NCBI RefSeq assembly: GCF_029227915.1
Contig: NC_079882.1
Coordinates: forward strand, 18,984,501-19,048,500
Direction: 5' to 3'
DNA: 64,000 nucleotides
Source: Hydractinia symbiolongicarpus
Lineage: Eukaryota; Cnidaria; Hydrozoa; Anthoathecata; Hydractiniidae
Part shown: in pieces, positions 33,005 through 46,500 of the stretch
How the letters are laid out: the number at the start of each line of letters is the position of its first letter
Numbering within the stretch: the first letter of the stretch is position 1
Program-made: the position numbers and the translations under genes
Notes under the pieces: model-generated
What the model saw: only the letters and a program-made list of their open reading frames with translations
What the model was told of the DNA's origin: nothing
The model's database searches: none

Positions 33005-36000
33005 ATGGATGAACTAAAAGTTTTAACTTTAAACACATGGTAAGTAAACCATGTTTTTTTTCAAAAATAGAAATTTTGCAATCAGACTTTTGTTTAGCAA
33101 ATGCCCCACTGCTATAGGTCAACCCATACCATGTGAGGGAAATTGGATGGGCAATGCAGGTGTATACCTAATGTATACATTAAGAACACAAGACCCACAT
33201 TGATAACAGTATTCCAACTATGAGTATGAGTATCCTGTATAAATATTTATATTATTAATAATATATAATAAAAATAAGAAAAGCATACAAAACATAAAAC
33301 TTCGACACCTGAAAGCAAGAATAAAATATTTTTTGCTGCACTTGTCTACACTAAAGTATTCCAAAAGAACTGATACGCACAAATAAATGCAAAGAATCTG
33401 GCACTAAAATTAAATTTAAAAGTGCTTAAAGATTTTGCTCAAAAAAATATTGGTTTGCATCCTTTTCATTAAATTCCACAAAAATTTTCTGTATTTTTGT
33501 GTGCTTTAAAAAAGAATAAAAAAATGAGTTGATTTGATTTCAGTAATTCTTTTTTTTACAGGGGTTTACTTTACATATCTAAAAATATTGAAGAACGAAT
33601 GAATGCTCTCGCAAACAAGTTAGCAGAAGGTAACTATGACATAGTTGCCTTGCAGGAGGTGTGTAGATGTGTTTATGTAACTTGTATTTTGTTCCACTGC
33701 ATTTGTATTTATGGTTTCAACAACATAATTTTTTTTCTTTCTGAGCACTAAAACTGTTTTTTTGTTATCATTTAGGTATTTAGTATTCGAATATATGAAA
33801 GAATTTGTGAGCAAGTTAAAGATGCTCTTCCATATTCACATTACTTTCACAGGTATACAGTAATTTCTTTCTATTTTGCTTTGTTGGCTTGTTTCTCCAC
33901 AAAACAAATAATGGGATATTAGTGGCAATCTTTTATTTTGAAGTGCTTAATGTGCATGTTTATTTAAATATTTTTTTTGTTTCTATACTCAGTGGATTCC
34001 TAGGTTCTGGTTGTGCAACATTTTCGAAATACCCAATTATTGATACGTACTTTCATAAGTATTTACACAATGGTTATTTTTGGGATTTTACTCATGGAGA
34101 CTGGTATGCCGGCAAGGGGATAGGCTGTACATTGATAAAACATCCGAAAAAAACGATCTATTGTTTAAATACCCATGTAAGTGCCAATTTTTTACTAATC
34201 ATGTTAAAATGTAAATATGCCATCAGAATGCCAGCTAGATATTCAAAAAATATTTGCCATTAAGCCCTACTTGAAAACTTCTGTGAGAGTCTTCTGAGGA
34301 CGGGCTGATGTGGTTCAGAGGGAAAATATTTTGAAACATTTTGTGTGCTAAAATGCAAAAATTAATGTGCTACATTATTATATATAACGAAATATTTTGC
34401 TGCAATTCTCCATAGCATAATGCATTCCACTTCCGTACTGAATTGAAGAATCTGAAGGGTACCCTATTTCACAAAATTTTCTTTCATAGCTTCACGCTTC
34501 ATATGGTGCTTCTGATTTCACCGAATGCCGTTCACTGCAGGCTTATCAAATAACACAATTATTACGGCATACCACACGTCCAGATGATGCTGTCATCATC
34601 TGTGGTGATTTTAATCACGAACCAGACGAGTTAGGAATTAAAGTATTGCTGGGACTAACGGACTTAAAAGACACCTATGCAATTGCCAAGGAAAAGGTAC
34701 AGTTCTTAATGTTAAATTTCTCTAAGATACTTTGCTTAATCATCTTAGGTTATCTTCTTAGATAAATCTTGATATAATTTTTAGAGGGAATTCTGCCCGA
34801 AGTAAACCGATTAACATAAGTTAAAAACATTATACGAAGTCGTACCTTATAAAAGTTAAATAATTTTACAGCTTTCTCGAACCTTCTAAACATTATGCAA
34901 GAGAGCAGCAATAAGTTTGGGCGAAAGTCAATTCTTGTGATGTAAGCAAGAATTTGAAATCAGTCTAGAATGTACCTCTTTCAGTCTAGAATGTACCTCT
35001 TTGCTTTTTTGTTGTGGAAAAAAATTGGCGTGATGTCACTGATAAAATCGCTTCGGGTTACTTTAAGGTTTAAATACGTAAATTAGACTATTCCATCAAA
35101 TAAACAACTATTTCTATTTTTAGCCAGATGAGTGCATCACGTCGTCAAATTTGAATCCATACAACGACCACAGCGACACACCATCAAGAATCGACTACAT
35201 ATTTGTGAACAACGATTTTGACTGCAGTAGCTGTAGTTTAACCTTTCAGGAAATCCCAGGAACAGATATGAGATATTCCGATCATGAGGGATACACAACT
35301 ACACTTCGATTTAAACAAGGTGTAATTTTATATAAATACAACATAAATATAGAAAATTAAGCATACTAAGACTGGTCTGAAAATACACTATGCGGTGTAT
35401 TTTTGTGAACACGAGGTACAAAATATGAAAACTGAAAAAATATTCTGTCAAGCTGAAATGTGAATTCTTAACATCAGGGAATTTTAAATTCTATAAAAAA
35501 CAATCATTTCGTGCTTTGTTTGGAACCCTGCCATGTGATGGCACCCTAATATGCATGGTATATAAAGTTTGTTTATTTTTGTCTTCGGGGTATTGGTGGG
35601 GAATACTTTTGCCTTTCGAGCAATCTTCTTGGTGTGGTCTAGTGTATCAACCTATTCTATTCATGACCACTGGTATTTCAAAGAGAATGGGAAAAGTATC
35701 TTGAACCCTGTGGAGGAGAGGGTACCTTAAGATTAGGGCTTATAATGATGGCGTGTTTTTTTGTGTATTTTAATGCTATGCATGTTCATTTAACAGATAA
35801 AGATGACGTTCCCGTGAAAACTGACGAGCAGTGCGAGATTTTATCGAAGCTTTCGCAGGTTATAAAAACAGGGGAGAAAATGTCAAAGAGAATAACCTGG
35901 TCACGCTTCTTCATGGTGTTATTTTTCTTCGTCGTCTTCAACGCTATTCCCGTACTACTTGGCGAAATGTTCCCCACGTGTGGTAGTTGGATTGGAAAGT

Positions 36001-36167
36001 GTTTGTTTATCGTCCAGTTGTTTGTTATTGTTGTTAGCGTTGTTTATTTCGTAATGGTTGTTGTTGTCACTCGCCAAATACACGAGAGGGACTTCAAAAA
36101 TGTTTTTAAAGAGATCGACCTAAGGTTGAAAGTACTTCGCGGATTTGACAACAAGAAATTCGATTAA
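33005..36167 (+). CDS. SMPD2: neutral sphingomyelinase, SMPD2 type (7 exons)
   Basis: Exons: 33005-33039, 33562-33658, 33776-33852, 33993-34176, 34490-34696, 35124-35319, 35797-36167. All phases join, giving 388 residues. It is a Mg-dependent endonuclease/exonuclease/phosphatase-fold enzyme that hydrolyses sphingomyelin to ceramide and phosphocholine. Active-site candidates are visible: Asn10 in TLNTW, Glu44 in ALQEV, the HGDWYAGKG loop, His133, Asp171 and Asn173 in CGDFN, Asp224 in SRIDYIF, and Asp253-His254 in SDHEGY. The last exon encodes two hydrophobic segments (FFMVLFFFVVFNAIPVLL and LFIVQLFVIVVSVVYFVMVV), the C-terminal membrane hairpin typical of SMPD2. The family match is close over the whole length. 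The start follows a 3' splice-like site by 16 bases. Confidence 0.94.
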
Positions 36168-38753
36168 CATAATTCTTCTTTTACTATAGGTAATTTTAAG
36201 ACTTTATTCAACGTTAACTAGACTTCTTCAAGTCTACCTGTAAATCGGCTTCTACGCGCTCCGACATGATTCAACAAACCTTTTTTAAAAATTGCTTTCT
36301 TAAACACAGAGGATTGCAACATGATAAGTGGTTAATATACTAAAAAAACGAGATTAAATACTACTACAGAGCTTTTGTTGAGCCATATATGATTAAATAT
36401 ACTTTAAAACTGGCACCTATTCTCTCAAAATATTTCTCTACTATTGCCATGATTCACTACTGACATGTAGTTGACCACACCTTTGTTTCATAACCACATG
36501 AGTGCGTCTGTTATTTATAGTGCGCACGCGCTCGAGCCTAGCACTAGGTGACGAAGCAACGAAAGAAGGTCGTGACTGGAACGCAGGGAAGCTGCTTTGC
36601 CGATGGACTTTCTTAGCGAAATTTGAAATTTTAAAGCCACGGAAATAATATCAATTATATGAAGACTTCATTTTTAATTTATTTATTTAGATGTATTTTT
36701 TAGATCTCGTATGTTGTAGAATTAACCAGACGAACAGTAAAATCTTTGTCTTAGACAAAATCATGTCCTTTAAAAAAAACATTTTCAGGTGTATATTACA
36801 CAAATAGTTAACATTAATATACTGCTCGTCTTTTAATCGAACAGGAATTCCTTTGAACTACTCTGTTTCTACAAAAGGCGTCGAAGATGGCGAATTGATC
36901 GCCGACGTTCTGTTTACGTAATATTTTAATCGATCTTCTCTTTGATTGTAAAGTCATATGTAGGAGTGAATAATCGCTTTTTAGGGTTTTATATTATTGC
37001 TACAGCTTTTATAAAATAATTGTTTTATTGTGATAAAGTCGAGGATATGCAATCTAAACGATCTTCGCTAGACTCACAAAACGAATATTGTATGCTTAAC
37101 GGCAATGGGACGATGGAAGGAAGTGGGTAATTTCTTTGATTTTAAAACTAATTTGTTTCACAGGAACGTTTGCTCGAGTGCTTCTTATTTTAGCGAGTCT
37201 TCGTTGATTTACACGGTCAGAAGTTTATGAAAACTTGTGTGTAACATTGTGATAAGGTTTGCAGCAGAATCACAAATTGAGAAAATTAAGAAATGGGTAT
37301 AGTGTTTCGTTTAATTTATTTAAATTCATGTCTACTTAATTTCTTTCTTTTTATTGTATATCATAGAATATGTATTGTTTTTAGCGCCTTTTTGACTTAA
37401 CAAACTATTAAAATAGAAAGATTCAACTCGGGTTGAATTATAAAAGATCCTTATACACCTCATAAAACTGACATTGGAAGAAATGTCTTTTTCTGTTTAC
37501 ATTTATTCAAAAGATTTATTCAAACGACTATCAAGTATTATGACTGTAAATGGTTTCTGTTTGGTTTAGTTTTGTTTATAAGATATTAAACTTTTGAGAA
37601 ACGTACGTTTTTCTTGTTAAGCATAATGACCTCGATAATTTCGCGATGGTGACAGAGTAAGATGTGCACGAATTGATTTGCGCATTTAGATATTATGGGA
37701 GAACCCGAAAAAATCGATTGAGGACAATGACGAAGATCGATATATATTTTCTATTTTCCGATATACTTGCTTCAAGATGTATTACTACAGTATATACATT
37801 GTTTTCCTTGCTCTTTCTTTCTGTTTGCATAGTTTATTTGTTTTTTTTGTTTTTTTGGGGGGGGGTGTCTTTTGTTAGGGGCTGTTTTTTTTCAAAAATC
37901 GGAGATTTAACCCCCCCCCCCTACAATTACGTAGAGGAGAGTAGTCAACCTATCAAAATGTGTTGGTTCTATTCTCAATAAATTTACAGTCGTGACCCTA
38001 CCATAGCAAGGCTAGAGGAATAGAGAAACAGACACAGCAGATGACGAATGTGTGATATTATTTACGTCACTCTACACAAATGTTCCCACAAAGAACAATT
38101 AAACATTAAATACCATATCAAGAACGATGTTCATTTGAAAAACATTTCTGTACCGGATTTCCTGCGTTTGGTTGAACTTGTATTGGTATCCATTTAAAAA
38201 CAAATTTTACATTTGAACAGACGGAGGTGCCATAGGAGGTTCTGCATCGTTAGTAGGTGTTGAAATATACATCCCATCCCATCTAGAGCTCTTCCACGAA
38301 CCTGTCAACCGCCTCTCCCGACAAATCAAATTTATTGTCAAACTTTAACGAGATTACTTTCCTTATTACGTTGGTCAAACACAAGAATCGTACAATTTCA
38401 GTTTAACACTAACATCAACTACGAATCTAGACATCAAAAATCTTGCAAAGAAAGTGTCGTTACCGCAATATAGAATCTACCTATCCTTTTTTTTCAATAA
38501 AACAAAAAGTTCGCATGGAACAAAAATATAAATAAAGACATAAGCTAAAGACATAAGCTGTTCAATTCTGTAGAGTAAACATGCCAATTAAGTTACCAAG
38601 AAAAGTCAGTGATTAAAACAAGAGATTGCAAATAAAGCCACACCTTTTCCTGACTATTTGCTGATCATTACGGATTTTGCAAATATTCACAAAAAATTTT
38701 AATAAACAGATGTTTAAGAACGCATCAACCTTTAATTACAATTAGCTCTCACT
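36168..38753. other. intergenic, with unproven exon candidates
   Basis: No recognised gene. On the plus strand an ATG at 37047 opens a 26-codon exon-like stretch (MQSKRSSLDSQNEYCMLNGN) ending at donor-like GT sites at 37123 or 37127. At 38221-38348 an acceptor is followed by an open frame ending VNRLSRQIKFIVKL. The opposite strand over 38295-38400 also reads well (RKVISLKFDNKFDLSGEAVD). A G10 run at 37857 and a C12 run at 37910 are inverted partners. Confidence 0.3.
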
Positions 38754-38758
38754 TTATT
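38753..38758 (-). terminator. polyadenylation signal overlapping the CNBD stop codon
   Basis: The last codon and stop of the cyclic-nucleotide-binding gene read GAA TAA AG, so AATAAA overlaps the stop. If used, the 3' UTR would be only 10-30 bases. Confidence 0.35.
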
Positions 38759-40518
38759 CTATATTATAAAACCTGGAGCTTTCTTTCGCTGTACTTGCTC
38801 GGAATTCTAACCATTTTATGGCTTTTCGGCTTTCACATTTATAATCGACATCAGTAAGGTTGCGAAACGGCGAAACGATTTTATGGGTTGCTAAAAAGTT
38901 TTTGGGTGCGACTTCGTGAAATCGTAGTTTCGGTATATACAAGACTGTCGCCCCGTGGCTAATAATTAAAGATCGCACATTTTGTTGGGCACGCCCTTTC
39001 TCTAATAAGCTAATTAAGTTACATGTATCCGGCGCGTAAATGCGGTTACCTCCCAAAATACCGACATTACGTTTTAATTTCTTGCTGTGCAACCACCGTC
39101 GTTCGTCATCTCTATGACAATAAAACACATCAATCTCTCCGTCCATAACAAAATAAATGTATTTCGAGTTCATAATATCAACGTCTATAATTTTGCCTGA
39201 CCGGTAAAATCTGGTTTTGACGTCGTTCGCTATCCGTAGCAAGCGTCGTTTGGACCACGTTGCGAAAACATCGTGTGTTTCTAGAAAGTTCTTCACATTT
39301 TCGTTTTGTAAGGATAACTGTTGAGCGCAGTATTTTGAAAACGTTTCTGAATCAATTAACAGTACCTCTACAAATGTTTCACTCACGACGGAGGCTGTTC
39401 GTCTTGTGTTGTGTAAAAGAGCGGTCGCGCCGAAAGTTTCATGTTCTTTCAGTTCGTCCACCGTTTCCGTTATTTCGATTCCCGTATTTCGATCTATACT
39501 GGATATATTTATGTATACCTTCCCAGATATAAGTATGTAATAGTATTCCGCATAATCTCCCTAAAGTTAAAAGAGGCAATAATGTTTCTTACGTTGTGTT
39601 ACATTCGCCTAAAATATCTCCATTATATTTGATGTTATGTAACAAACAACACCAAAATAGTTACAACTTGTTTTCATTATTAATGGTTGGTGGTAAAGAC
39701 GACACTACCCTAAAACTCAAAATATGCCCTAGTAAAATCCTTAAGTCCACTCGAATAAACACCCTTATTGAATTTCTTTCACTTTACACTTTTATAGAGA
39801 TATCGTAAAGGAGAAGTGAAATGCATTTAGCTCCCTAAAATTCGATATCAAGACTTTGTTAAAAAAAAGTTACCTGATTTAAAATTATTCTCATCTTATC
39901 ATATCGATTATATGTTGCGTGACGACATATTTCAGTTTGTGTTGCAGAGCTAAATCGAGAAAAGGTGCAGATTCCCCTCAGATACTTGCACAACTTTTCG
40001 ATCTGTGCTTCTTTTCGTTCCTCACATGGCTGCGAACATATCTGTCTAGCCCAAAGTGGAAATGCATGATTGCTCTCCACACTGTAAAGAGCTTTATTAA
40101 AATACACCGATTTATTGTCATCCGGCAAGTCAGGCATGTTGTCGTTGGATGAAGACTTTACAAAGTGTTGAATGTCTAAAATAACACGGCTGTCGGTTTT
40201 ACTGACGGCGTAACGTCGAATTGCAATGCAAACCCGACACAATATACGAACTAAATTAATTATGCGGTGAAAATCAACTATGTTTCGCTCTTGGTTTATA
40301 GAAACTTTTTCATCATTCGATGACGATTGCCATGCGTCTTTCTTACCATGACATAAATGATGTGCTAATGCCACTACTGGTTGTCGACGGCTTTTTTCCA
40401 CTAAAGTTTGATTACTTTCATTTAGTGTGGAGACTTCGTGGATTACATTAAATCTCGATGAAGTTATTTCTTCGTTTCCATTTTGCGAGATCTGCGTTTG
40501 AAGACAACTGGCAGACAT
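38754..40518 (-). CDS. cyclic-nucleotide-binding-domain protein, CNBD2-like (2 exons)
   Basis: Exons 40518-39874 and 39560-38754 join in phase 0 and give 483 residues. The N-terminal third is poorly conserved but has IINLVRILCRVCIAIRRYA, which recalls the CNBD2 lead-in. A first cyclic-nucleotide-binding fold follows, spanning the splice: the jelly-roll strands are YYYILISGKVYINI, HETFGATALLHNTRRTAS and VEVLLIDSETF. A second, more degenerate fold starts after ETHDVFATWSKRRLLRIA (FYRSGKIIDV, YIYFVMDGEIDVFY). The usual Arg of the phosphate-binding cassette appears only as HNTRRTASV. Family assignment to CNBD2, a sperm-associated cAMP-binding protein in mammals, is by layout and is moderate. The upstream ATG is the first in frame. 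AATAAA overlaps the stop. Confidence 0.8.
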
Positions 40519-41585
40519 CTTTTTTATTGAAAAAAATTTCAAGTTTATGTATTGAAGTATTGAATAAGCACTACCGTTAAGTTTTGTGCAAATACCGCTT
40601 TGTCACGGCATACAAGCAATATTTTATGTAAACAAAAAAAATGCACGAAACGCTTGAGAATTTATTTTAATTAAAATATTAACTTTCTAAGAATAATTTC
40701 TTTCAATTTCAACTCTCATGCCAAAGGTTTGTTGACGCTTATTTTTGTTGCTATGACAACCACGAGGATGATAAACTTTGTTGATCAATATGTTTAAAAA
40801 AAACTTTTCCAACTTTTTTGAAATAAATACATGACGGATTTTTTGGAAGCATCATGAGGTGCAAATCCTTTAAAACTTGAAGCAACTTGTTAGTAATAAC
40901 CAGCCTGAAGTAAGTAAATAACGAAAAAGCACAAAGAACGGAGATTATAAAAAAGCACTACTTTCATTTGATGACGAGCGTGAAGTTTGATTTCCATCTG
41001 CACAACAGCCTGACTTGAGGCAAACGTGTTGATTTGATACTTCTGAGTAGACAGTCAGCCAACAACACAGAAGTTACGGTTGAACTGTAAAATACAGAAA
41101 AATAAGCGACATTAAACCTCAGACAATTTTTTGTGTTAAAAAAGAGCAAACATGACGTGAAAGAAACCTTAACAAACGTGAAGAAACCTTACAAAAGATG
41201 AAATAATTCGGGTTTTTTTGATAATTTCTATGGTAAAATATGATATAAAAATCCCTTGGAGGTTAAACAAAACGTCTGTTATATCGAAAGTTCCTTGTAG
41301 AAAATTTAAAACGAAAAAAATTTACGAGAGGGACCTTTACGAAGGAGAAAACAGGACAGAAATGCTAATAATTTATTGTTAGGTTTAGTCACAGCTATGA
41401 TTTGACCAAGGAATGTGGAACATTAGAAGATCGTGAAGATCAGATTATTTACAATCTGTAATCTTATTAGTTGAAAACGAAACGAAGCTTTCCTATTGGC
41501 TTTTCAGGTAATAACAAAAGAAATAATAATAGAAAATAATAACAATAATAAGTGTGCGCGCAAATGTTTTAGCCTAAATATCTCA

Positions 41586-41655
41586 ACTCTCGCCCCCAGA
41601 GCTCTTTTAGAGTAAAACCTCGAGTTTATCTCAAAGAGCTCTGGGGTCGAGAATG
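41586..41655. repeat. imperfect palindrome (about 22-base arms)
   Basis: CTCTCGCCCCCAGAGCTCTT at 41586 and its near-complement AAAGAGCTCTGGGGTCGAGA ending at 41655 differ at about three positions. A 26-base spacer separates them. This may be a MITE or an end of a larger repeat. Confidence 0.6.
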
Positions 41656-42865
41656 GTCATTTTTGGTTTAAATGACGTCAATATATTGTTTTCCTTACTT
41701 GAAACATTTTTAAATGCAATATTCTGCATATTCACCAAGTTTGATATAAGCGTCAATATTTCTGGAAAAACGCATCTACATATCTGATATGAATTCATTT
41801 TTACAAGCTCGTGAGCTTGTACCCAAATGTGTCCTACGAGAATGGAAATTTTTGCCTCTCTGAGCACCGACACGGGAGTAGTCATGTCTTCGAATCTCAT
41901 CTTGGTAACTACTTTCACTTTCTTTTTGTTTTATTTTTAAAAAGATAAGTGTTCAAAAGCGTTATTTAACTAACTTGTAAATTTAAGGTGTTTCCACTAA
42001 AGTTTTAAAAAGTGAATGTAGGCAGAATTAAGGTCTCCTCAAATGTCTGGAAAGTAGTCTGCGAAAAATAAAATTTCCACAACAATACCTTAGAGGAAAA
42101 GAAAGACGCTCCACCATATATAAGTAATAACAAGAACGGAATTCTTTTCGCTACGCTAATGACACGCCAACGTAGAGAAATGTGGTTTCGGAAACGCTCC
42201 GAAAGAACGTAAATTTTCCGATTCCGTTTGTTGTTAATTTTCTCCGCGCCAAAAGTGCACAGGATTCTTTTTATCGAAGTTTGCCGTTTGTGACAATTCT
42301 GGTAGTAATTTTGTTTTTTAACTGCAGCTATTTCTTTTTTCGAAAAATTAAGATTTACTCATACATTATTTTTTTGTTTTTATTTTGCTTTTTCTAACTG
42401 AGTGACTTTCTTATCCCCCGTTTTTTTTGTTTGTTTTGTTTGTTTGTTTGTTTCTTTCTTTTTTTTTTGTTTTTTTTTTCTTTGGGGGGGAGGAGGGGGG
42501 TACTGAATTACAGAATTTCGCAAATTTTAGGTGGGGCTTGTGGTTTTTCTTCTTTCTGTCAGTCAGTTTACCCCAGACAGACCCATCGAAAATTGACTTT
42601 TCGAGGAATTTTCCGTTCAAAAGGATCTCACAAATCAATTTTAAAAAACAACTGCGTAGTGCGTAACAAATATTATTGCCTATCTGAATAGCAAAATGTC
42701 GTGTCTAACTTCGTAACAAAAATCACAATTTAATAGACAGCTTCTTGTAAACTTTATTCGCGAGGTTGTTTACGTATATCATACGTCTTGTTGATCCTAA
42801 TGACGAAATTAAAATCCTTTTTTTTTTATTAATTATTTTTTGGCACCAAGTATTAAAGTTTTAAC

Positions 42866-42906
42866 ATGCGAGTAACACGCGAGTAACACGCGAGTAACAC
42901 GCGAGA
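42866..42906. repeat. short tandem of GCGAGTAACAC (11 bp, about 3.5 copies)
   Basis: Direct reading shows GCGAGTAACAC repeated from 42868, with the first copy preceded by ACAT and the last cut off as GCGAG before AAATTA. Confidence 0.85.
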
Positions 42907-43548
42907 AATTAAAGTGTATTTGAAAATGGAGAATATGACCTATGTTAGGTAAATATAACGTCATTTCCGTTCCTCGTTACGTCATCAAAATAATTTTTTA
43001 CCTGGGCTAAGTTTGTATTAAGACATTTGTACCTTATTTTATCACTTAAGCGTAAGTAGTTTCGAATTTATGACCGTCAGGGTTCCACGAGCTAAAAAAA
43101 CTCCAGGTTTAATAGGGTAAAGCATGAAATATGAGATGCTTACAAGTCTAGAATTATAATACGAAAGTAAAATCTAATCTACAGGATTTTTAACGACACT
43201 GTAAAAATTAAATATCGATTGGGTGTCGAGATATAACATGAAATACCAAGTGGCGAATTTATTGATTTATCTTATAGAATTTGTACAGGTGCTTCGTTTC
43301 GGTAAAATCATTCTGTCCTTTCTATATGTATAATCGTAGTGTTGTGACCCTGGCAATATCCGTATAATAATAATACGTATAAATTCTTAAAAATCTTATT
43401 TGGTCAGGTGTTCAAGCTCAGAAGCAAAACAGAGAAGTAAGATTTGTCGTCTGTGTAAACAATTTGAAACAACTGTTCTATCTTTACATCATTTATTTCT
43501 ATCTTTTAACGATCCACTCAAGGTGAGGTCAAAAGTGGAGAATCGGTT

Positions 43549-46500
43549 ATGTATAAACTGAAAGTTTTGTTGGTGATTTTCTCTTTTTGCGTTGTGCTTA
43601 GAAGAACTTTGTCAGATAATTGTAAATATGGACGTAAGAAGTTCTTCATACTGCTTTGTGTGTGTGAAATGTAGCATTTATGCTTGCTTTAAAACAGTAG
43701 ATTTTATAAAGTTTCAGCTTTATGTAGAGTAGACGATATAGCTAACTCGCTCCATCTTCCTAGGTTCACCTAAAAAGAACTTAGTTTGCACTTTAAGAAA
43801 GATTTTTGCATATACACTTGCAAATGATATATCATTATGATTACGCAGTGTGTTATGTGGACACCAAATCTACATTCGTTAAAAAATCTGACGTCTTTGA
43901 TGGCGATATTTTTTACAACCTAAAAAAAAGATAGGTGTGGTAGAGGACAGTGTTTCCCAAAAACAAGAACTTTTTCAATTACAATATACTAGAGATACAC
44001 GCTTCTTAATAAGCTACACCTTATAAACAAAACGAGGTTTAAATTCTTCTGAAAAACAAAGCAAATTGTAGGCAACAGCCAACCTCAGATAATTAATAAT
44101 AGATGGAATGGATTGCAAAAGAAATCTAAGTTTCAAAGACTTTCCTTATCATGGAAATCATTAAGTTGACATGCCAATCTAACATAGTCAACAACCAACA
44201 ACAAAAGCAACAGCTCTGTAAAATACAGAACCTTAAGCAACATCGAGCCTCAGCCAAAATTTGTGTTGCTTATAACAAAAAGCGTGTATATATCTTCCTC
44301 GGGCATTACTTGCTATTGCCTTGCTCTAGGAAATGATAACTCTAAAAGGTATCATAAAGTAAACCCGGGTCGATTCCCCTGAATTTCTGTGTAATTACGG
44401 GTCATTGCAAAACATTTGATACTCTTCAATCGTCGGAGTATCGAAACATCCCTGACTGTAAAATATGACTGATATGGTCGGGGATAACAGTTGAACATAA
44501 TCGATCAATGTGCAGATTTTTTGTTAACGTCTGAAAACAGTTAATAAAAATTGTAAAAAAGGTCGCTAAAATTACAATTTTTTTGAAATATCTGATTTGT
44601 ATGTTGGTTTTGTTTTCGGGGCAAGATTAAAAGAAGATATTTGGACATTTAATTTACATGAATATTGGTTAACTTATCCATTTCCAGAAAGAACTCGCAG
44701 TTTGCCGCCAGGAGGAATAAAAACTAAATTGGGCAAGAAAGGGTGCTTAAAAAACTATCGTTATTATTTCATTTAGCATACCGTACCTAAATTCATGAGT
44801 CACAAACTCGCCTAAAGCATTAGAATCTATTTCACTGGTATTCTCAAAAAAATAATTTACATTTGACGTTACAATAGCTGACAGTGTTCATCCTTTTTTC
44901 TACCAACCAAGCATTCCGTTAAACAAAATATTTTTTGCTTGGTTCATCTGTGTTTTATACAATTTTTTTCTCTTTATCTTAGATTGGTCGCGATGGAGCA
45001 AATGTAACAATTGTGCAGTAGGACAGATACACCGTACGAAAAGAGCTTTGCAGGAGAACTGCTATAGCAAAGATGATCGTCGCACGTGTGGCAAACCGAA
45101 CGGAGGCTGCTATGGAGCTTGTGATCTTCTTACTGGAAAATGTGGCTGTTCTGCTGCATCAGAAGAAAAGGGTGAGCCTTTGGTTATCTTGTCCTCATTC
45201 CTTTGTTGCTTTTTGATATGTAGGTAGCAAGAGAAATGCCCTGATATCGAAATTGTTTGTTAGTAACTTCTAATCCACCGATGAATTCCCAACTTTTTCT
45301 CCAGTGATAGTTGTTATCTAACAGGCTTTGGCGATTCTAAATTCTCGAAAACAAAAATTGGTCATATAAATTGAATGCCGTTTGAAAATCTTGAAAAACA
45401 AATTCTCCTACCTATTTCTATCTTACAGCAAATGCTTTTGTGTTAACGATACTTAAAATACAACGCTTGAGATAAATTTCTCCTTTCAGTGTAACCTCCC
45501 ACCTAGACCGTTTTTTGTCTTCTTTCCTGATATTTGCTTTTCGTGGTGCTACATCATATGTCCTTTTAAACAAAATTCTTTTTTATCGGCGTTAGTTATG
45601 TTTAATTTTGATAACATGTAAATGCGCTTACATTGTTCTTTTTTTGATGACAGTCCCGCTCACAAAAATTGATTTCAATTCTCATGATATATTTAAATGC
45701 CAATACTTTTGATAACCTAAAACTGTAGGGGGGGGGGACATTAAATTTCGGAAGATTTTACCACTTTCAATGTATTGTAAAATCCACCTTCCCCTTTTTA
45801 TTAAAACATTTCCTAATTATTCTGATTGAATAAGTTTTCAGCACATTAGGAAACTAAAAAAAATGAAACGTGCACTCTTTAATAAAAGTCTTCAAGAACG
45901 AATCATGTGTCCCCCCTGTTTTAGACATCTGAATGAAACTCCGCCTATCTAAATTAATTGACAGCCTATCGATTTTTAAAAAATTATTACCCTCCCTTCA
46001 ACACACCCCTAACAATTAGGTTATCAAGAGTATTATAGTCCGTCCCTTGTTAATAATTCTCTGCTATTACATCTTGGAGCAAATCAGATATTTTTAAGAC
46101 ATTGGGAAAATACTTTCTGTGACGATATTGCAAATCTTTTTGCGGTGGAAATCGAAATAATTTTTATGTTATTGACTAACTCCATCCTTTAATAAAAAAC
46201 GCACGCCACTATATGCACGTGCACGCGCATCTGAACCTCGTCCTATGAGTTTTTTCTTTCTCTGCCAATCCCGGGTGGTAAAGAGAAAAAACAGCCCTGG
46301 GGAATTATTTTTGCCAGCAATCACAGAAAGATTTAGCGATTTCTATCAAATCTGCTTTGTTGTTAATCAGACATTACTTCATGTATTTTCTTCATTATAG
46401 CTGTCGCAGCATGGCCCGGTGATTACAAATTCACCAGTAGAAAGTCATCACAATATAATTGTGTTCAAGTTGCAACTACTCGCTTTTATAGAAAGTATTA

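Larger units (their letters stand above)
40519..43548. other. intergenic between divergent CNBD and EGF genes
   Basis: No gene recognised. It contains an imperfect palindrome at 41586-41655, poly-T and poly-G runs at 42420-42500, and a short tandem at 42866-42906. Open frames in the poly-T/poly-G block are composition artefacts. Confidence 0.45.

Noticed and set aside
42411-42691. Phe/Lys-rich open frames on both strands
   Set aside because: Poly-T and poly-G runs create long stop-free stretches; no coding signature.
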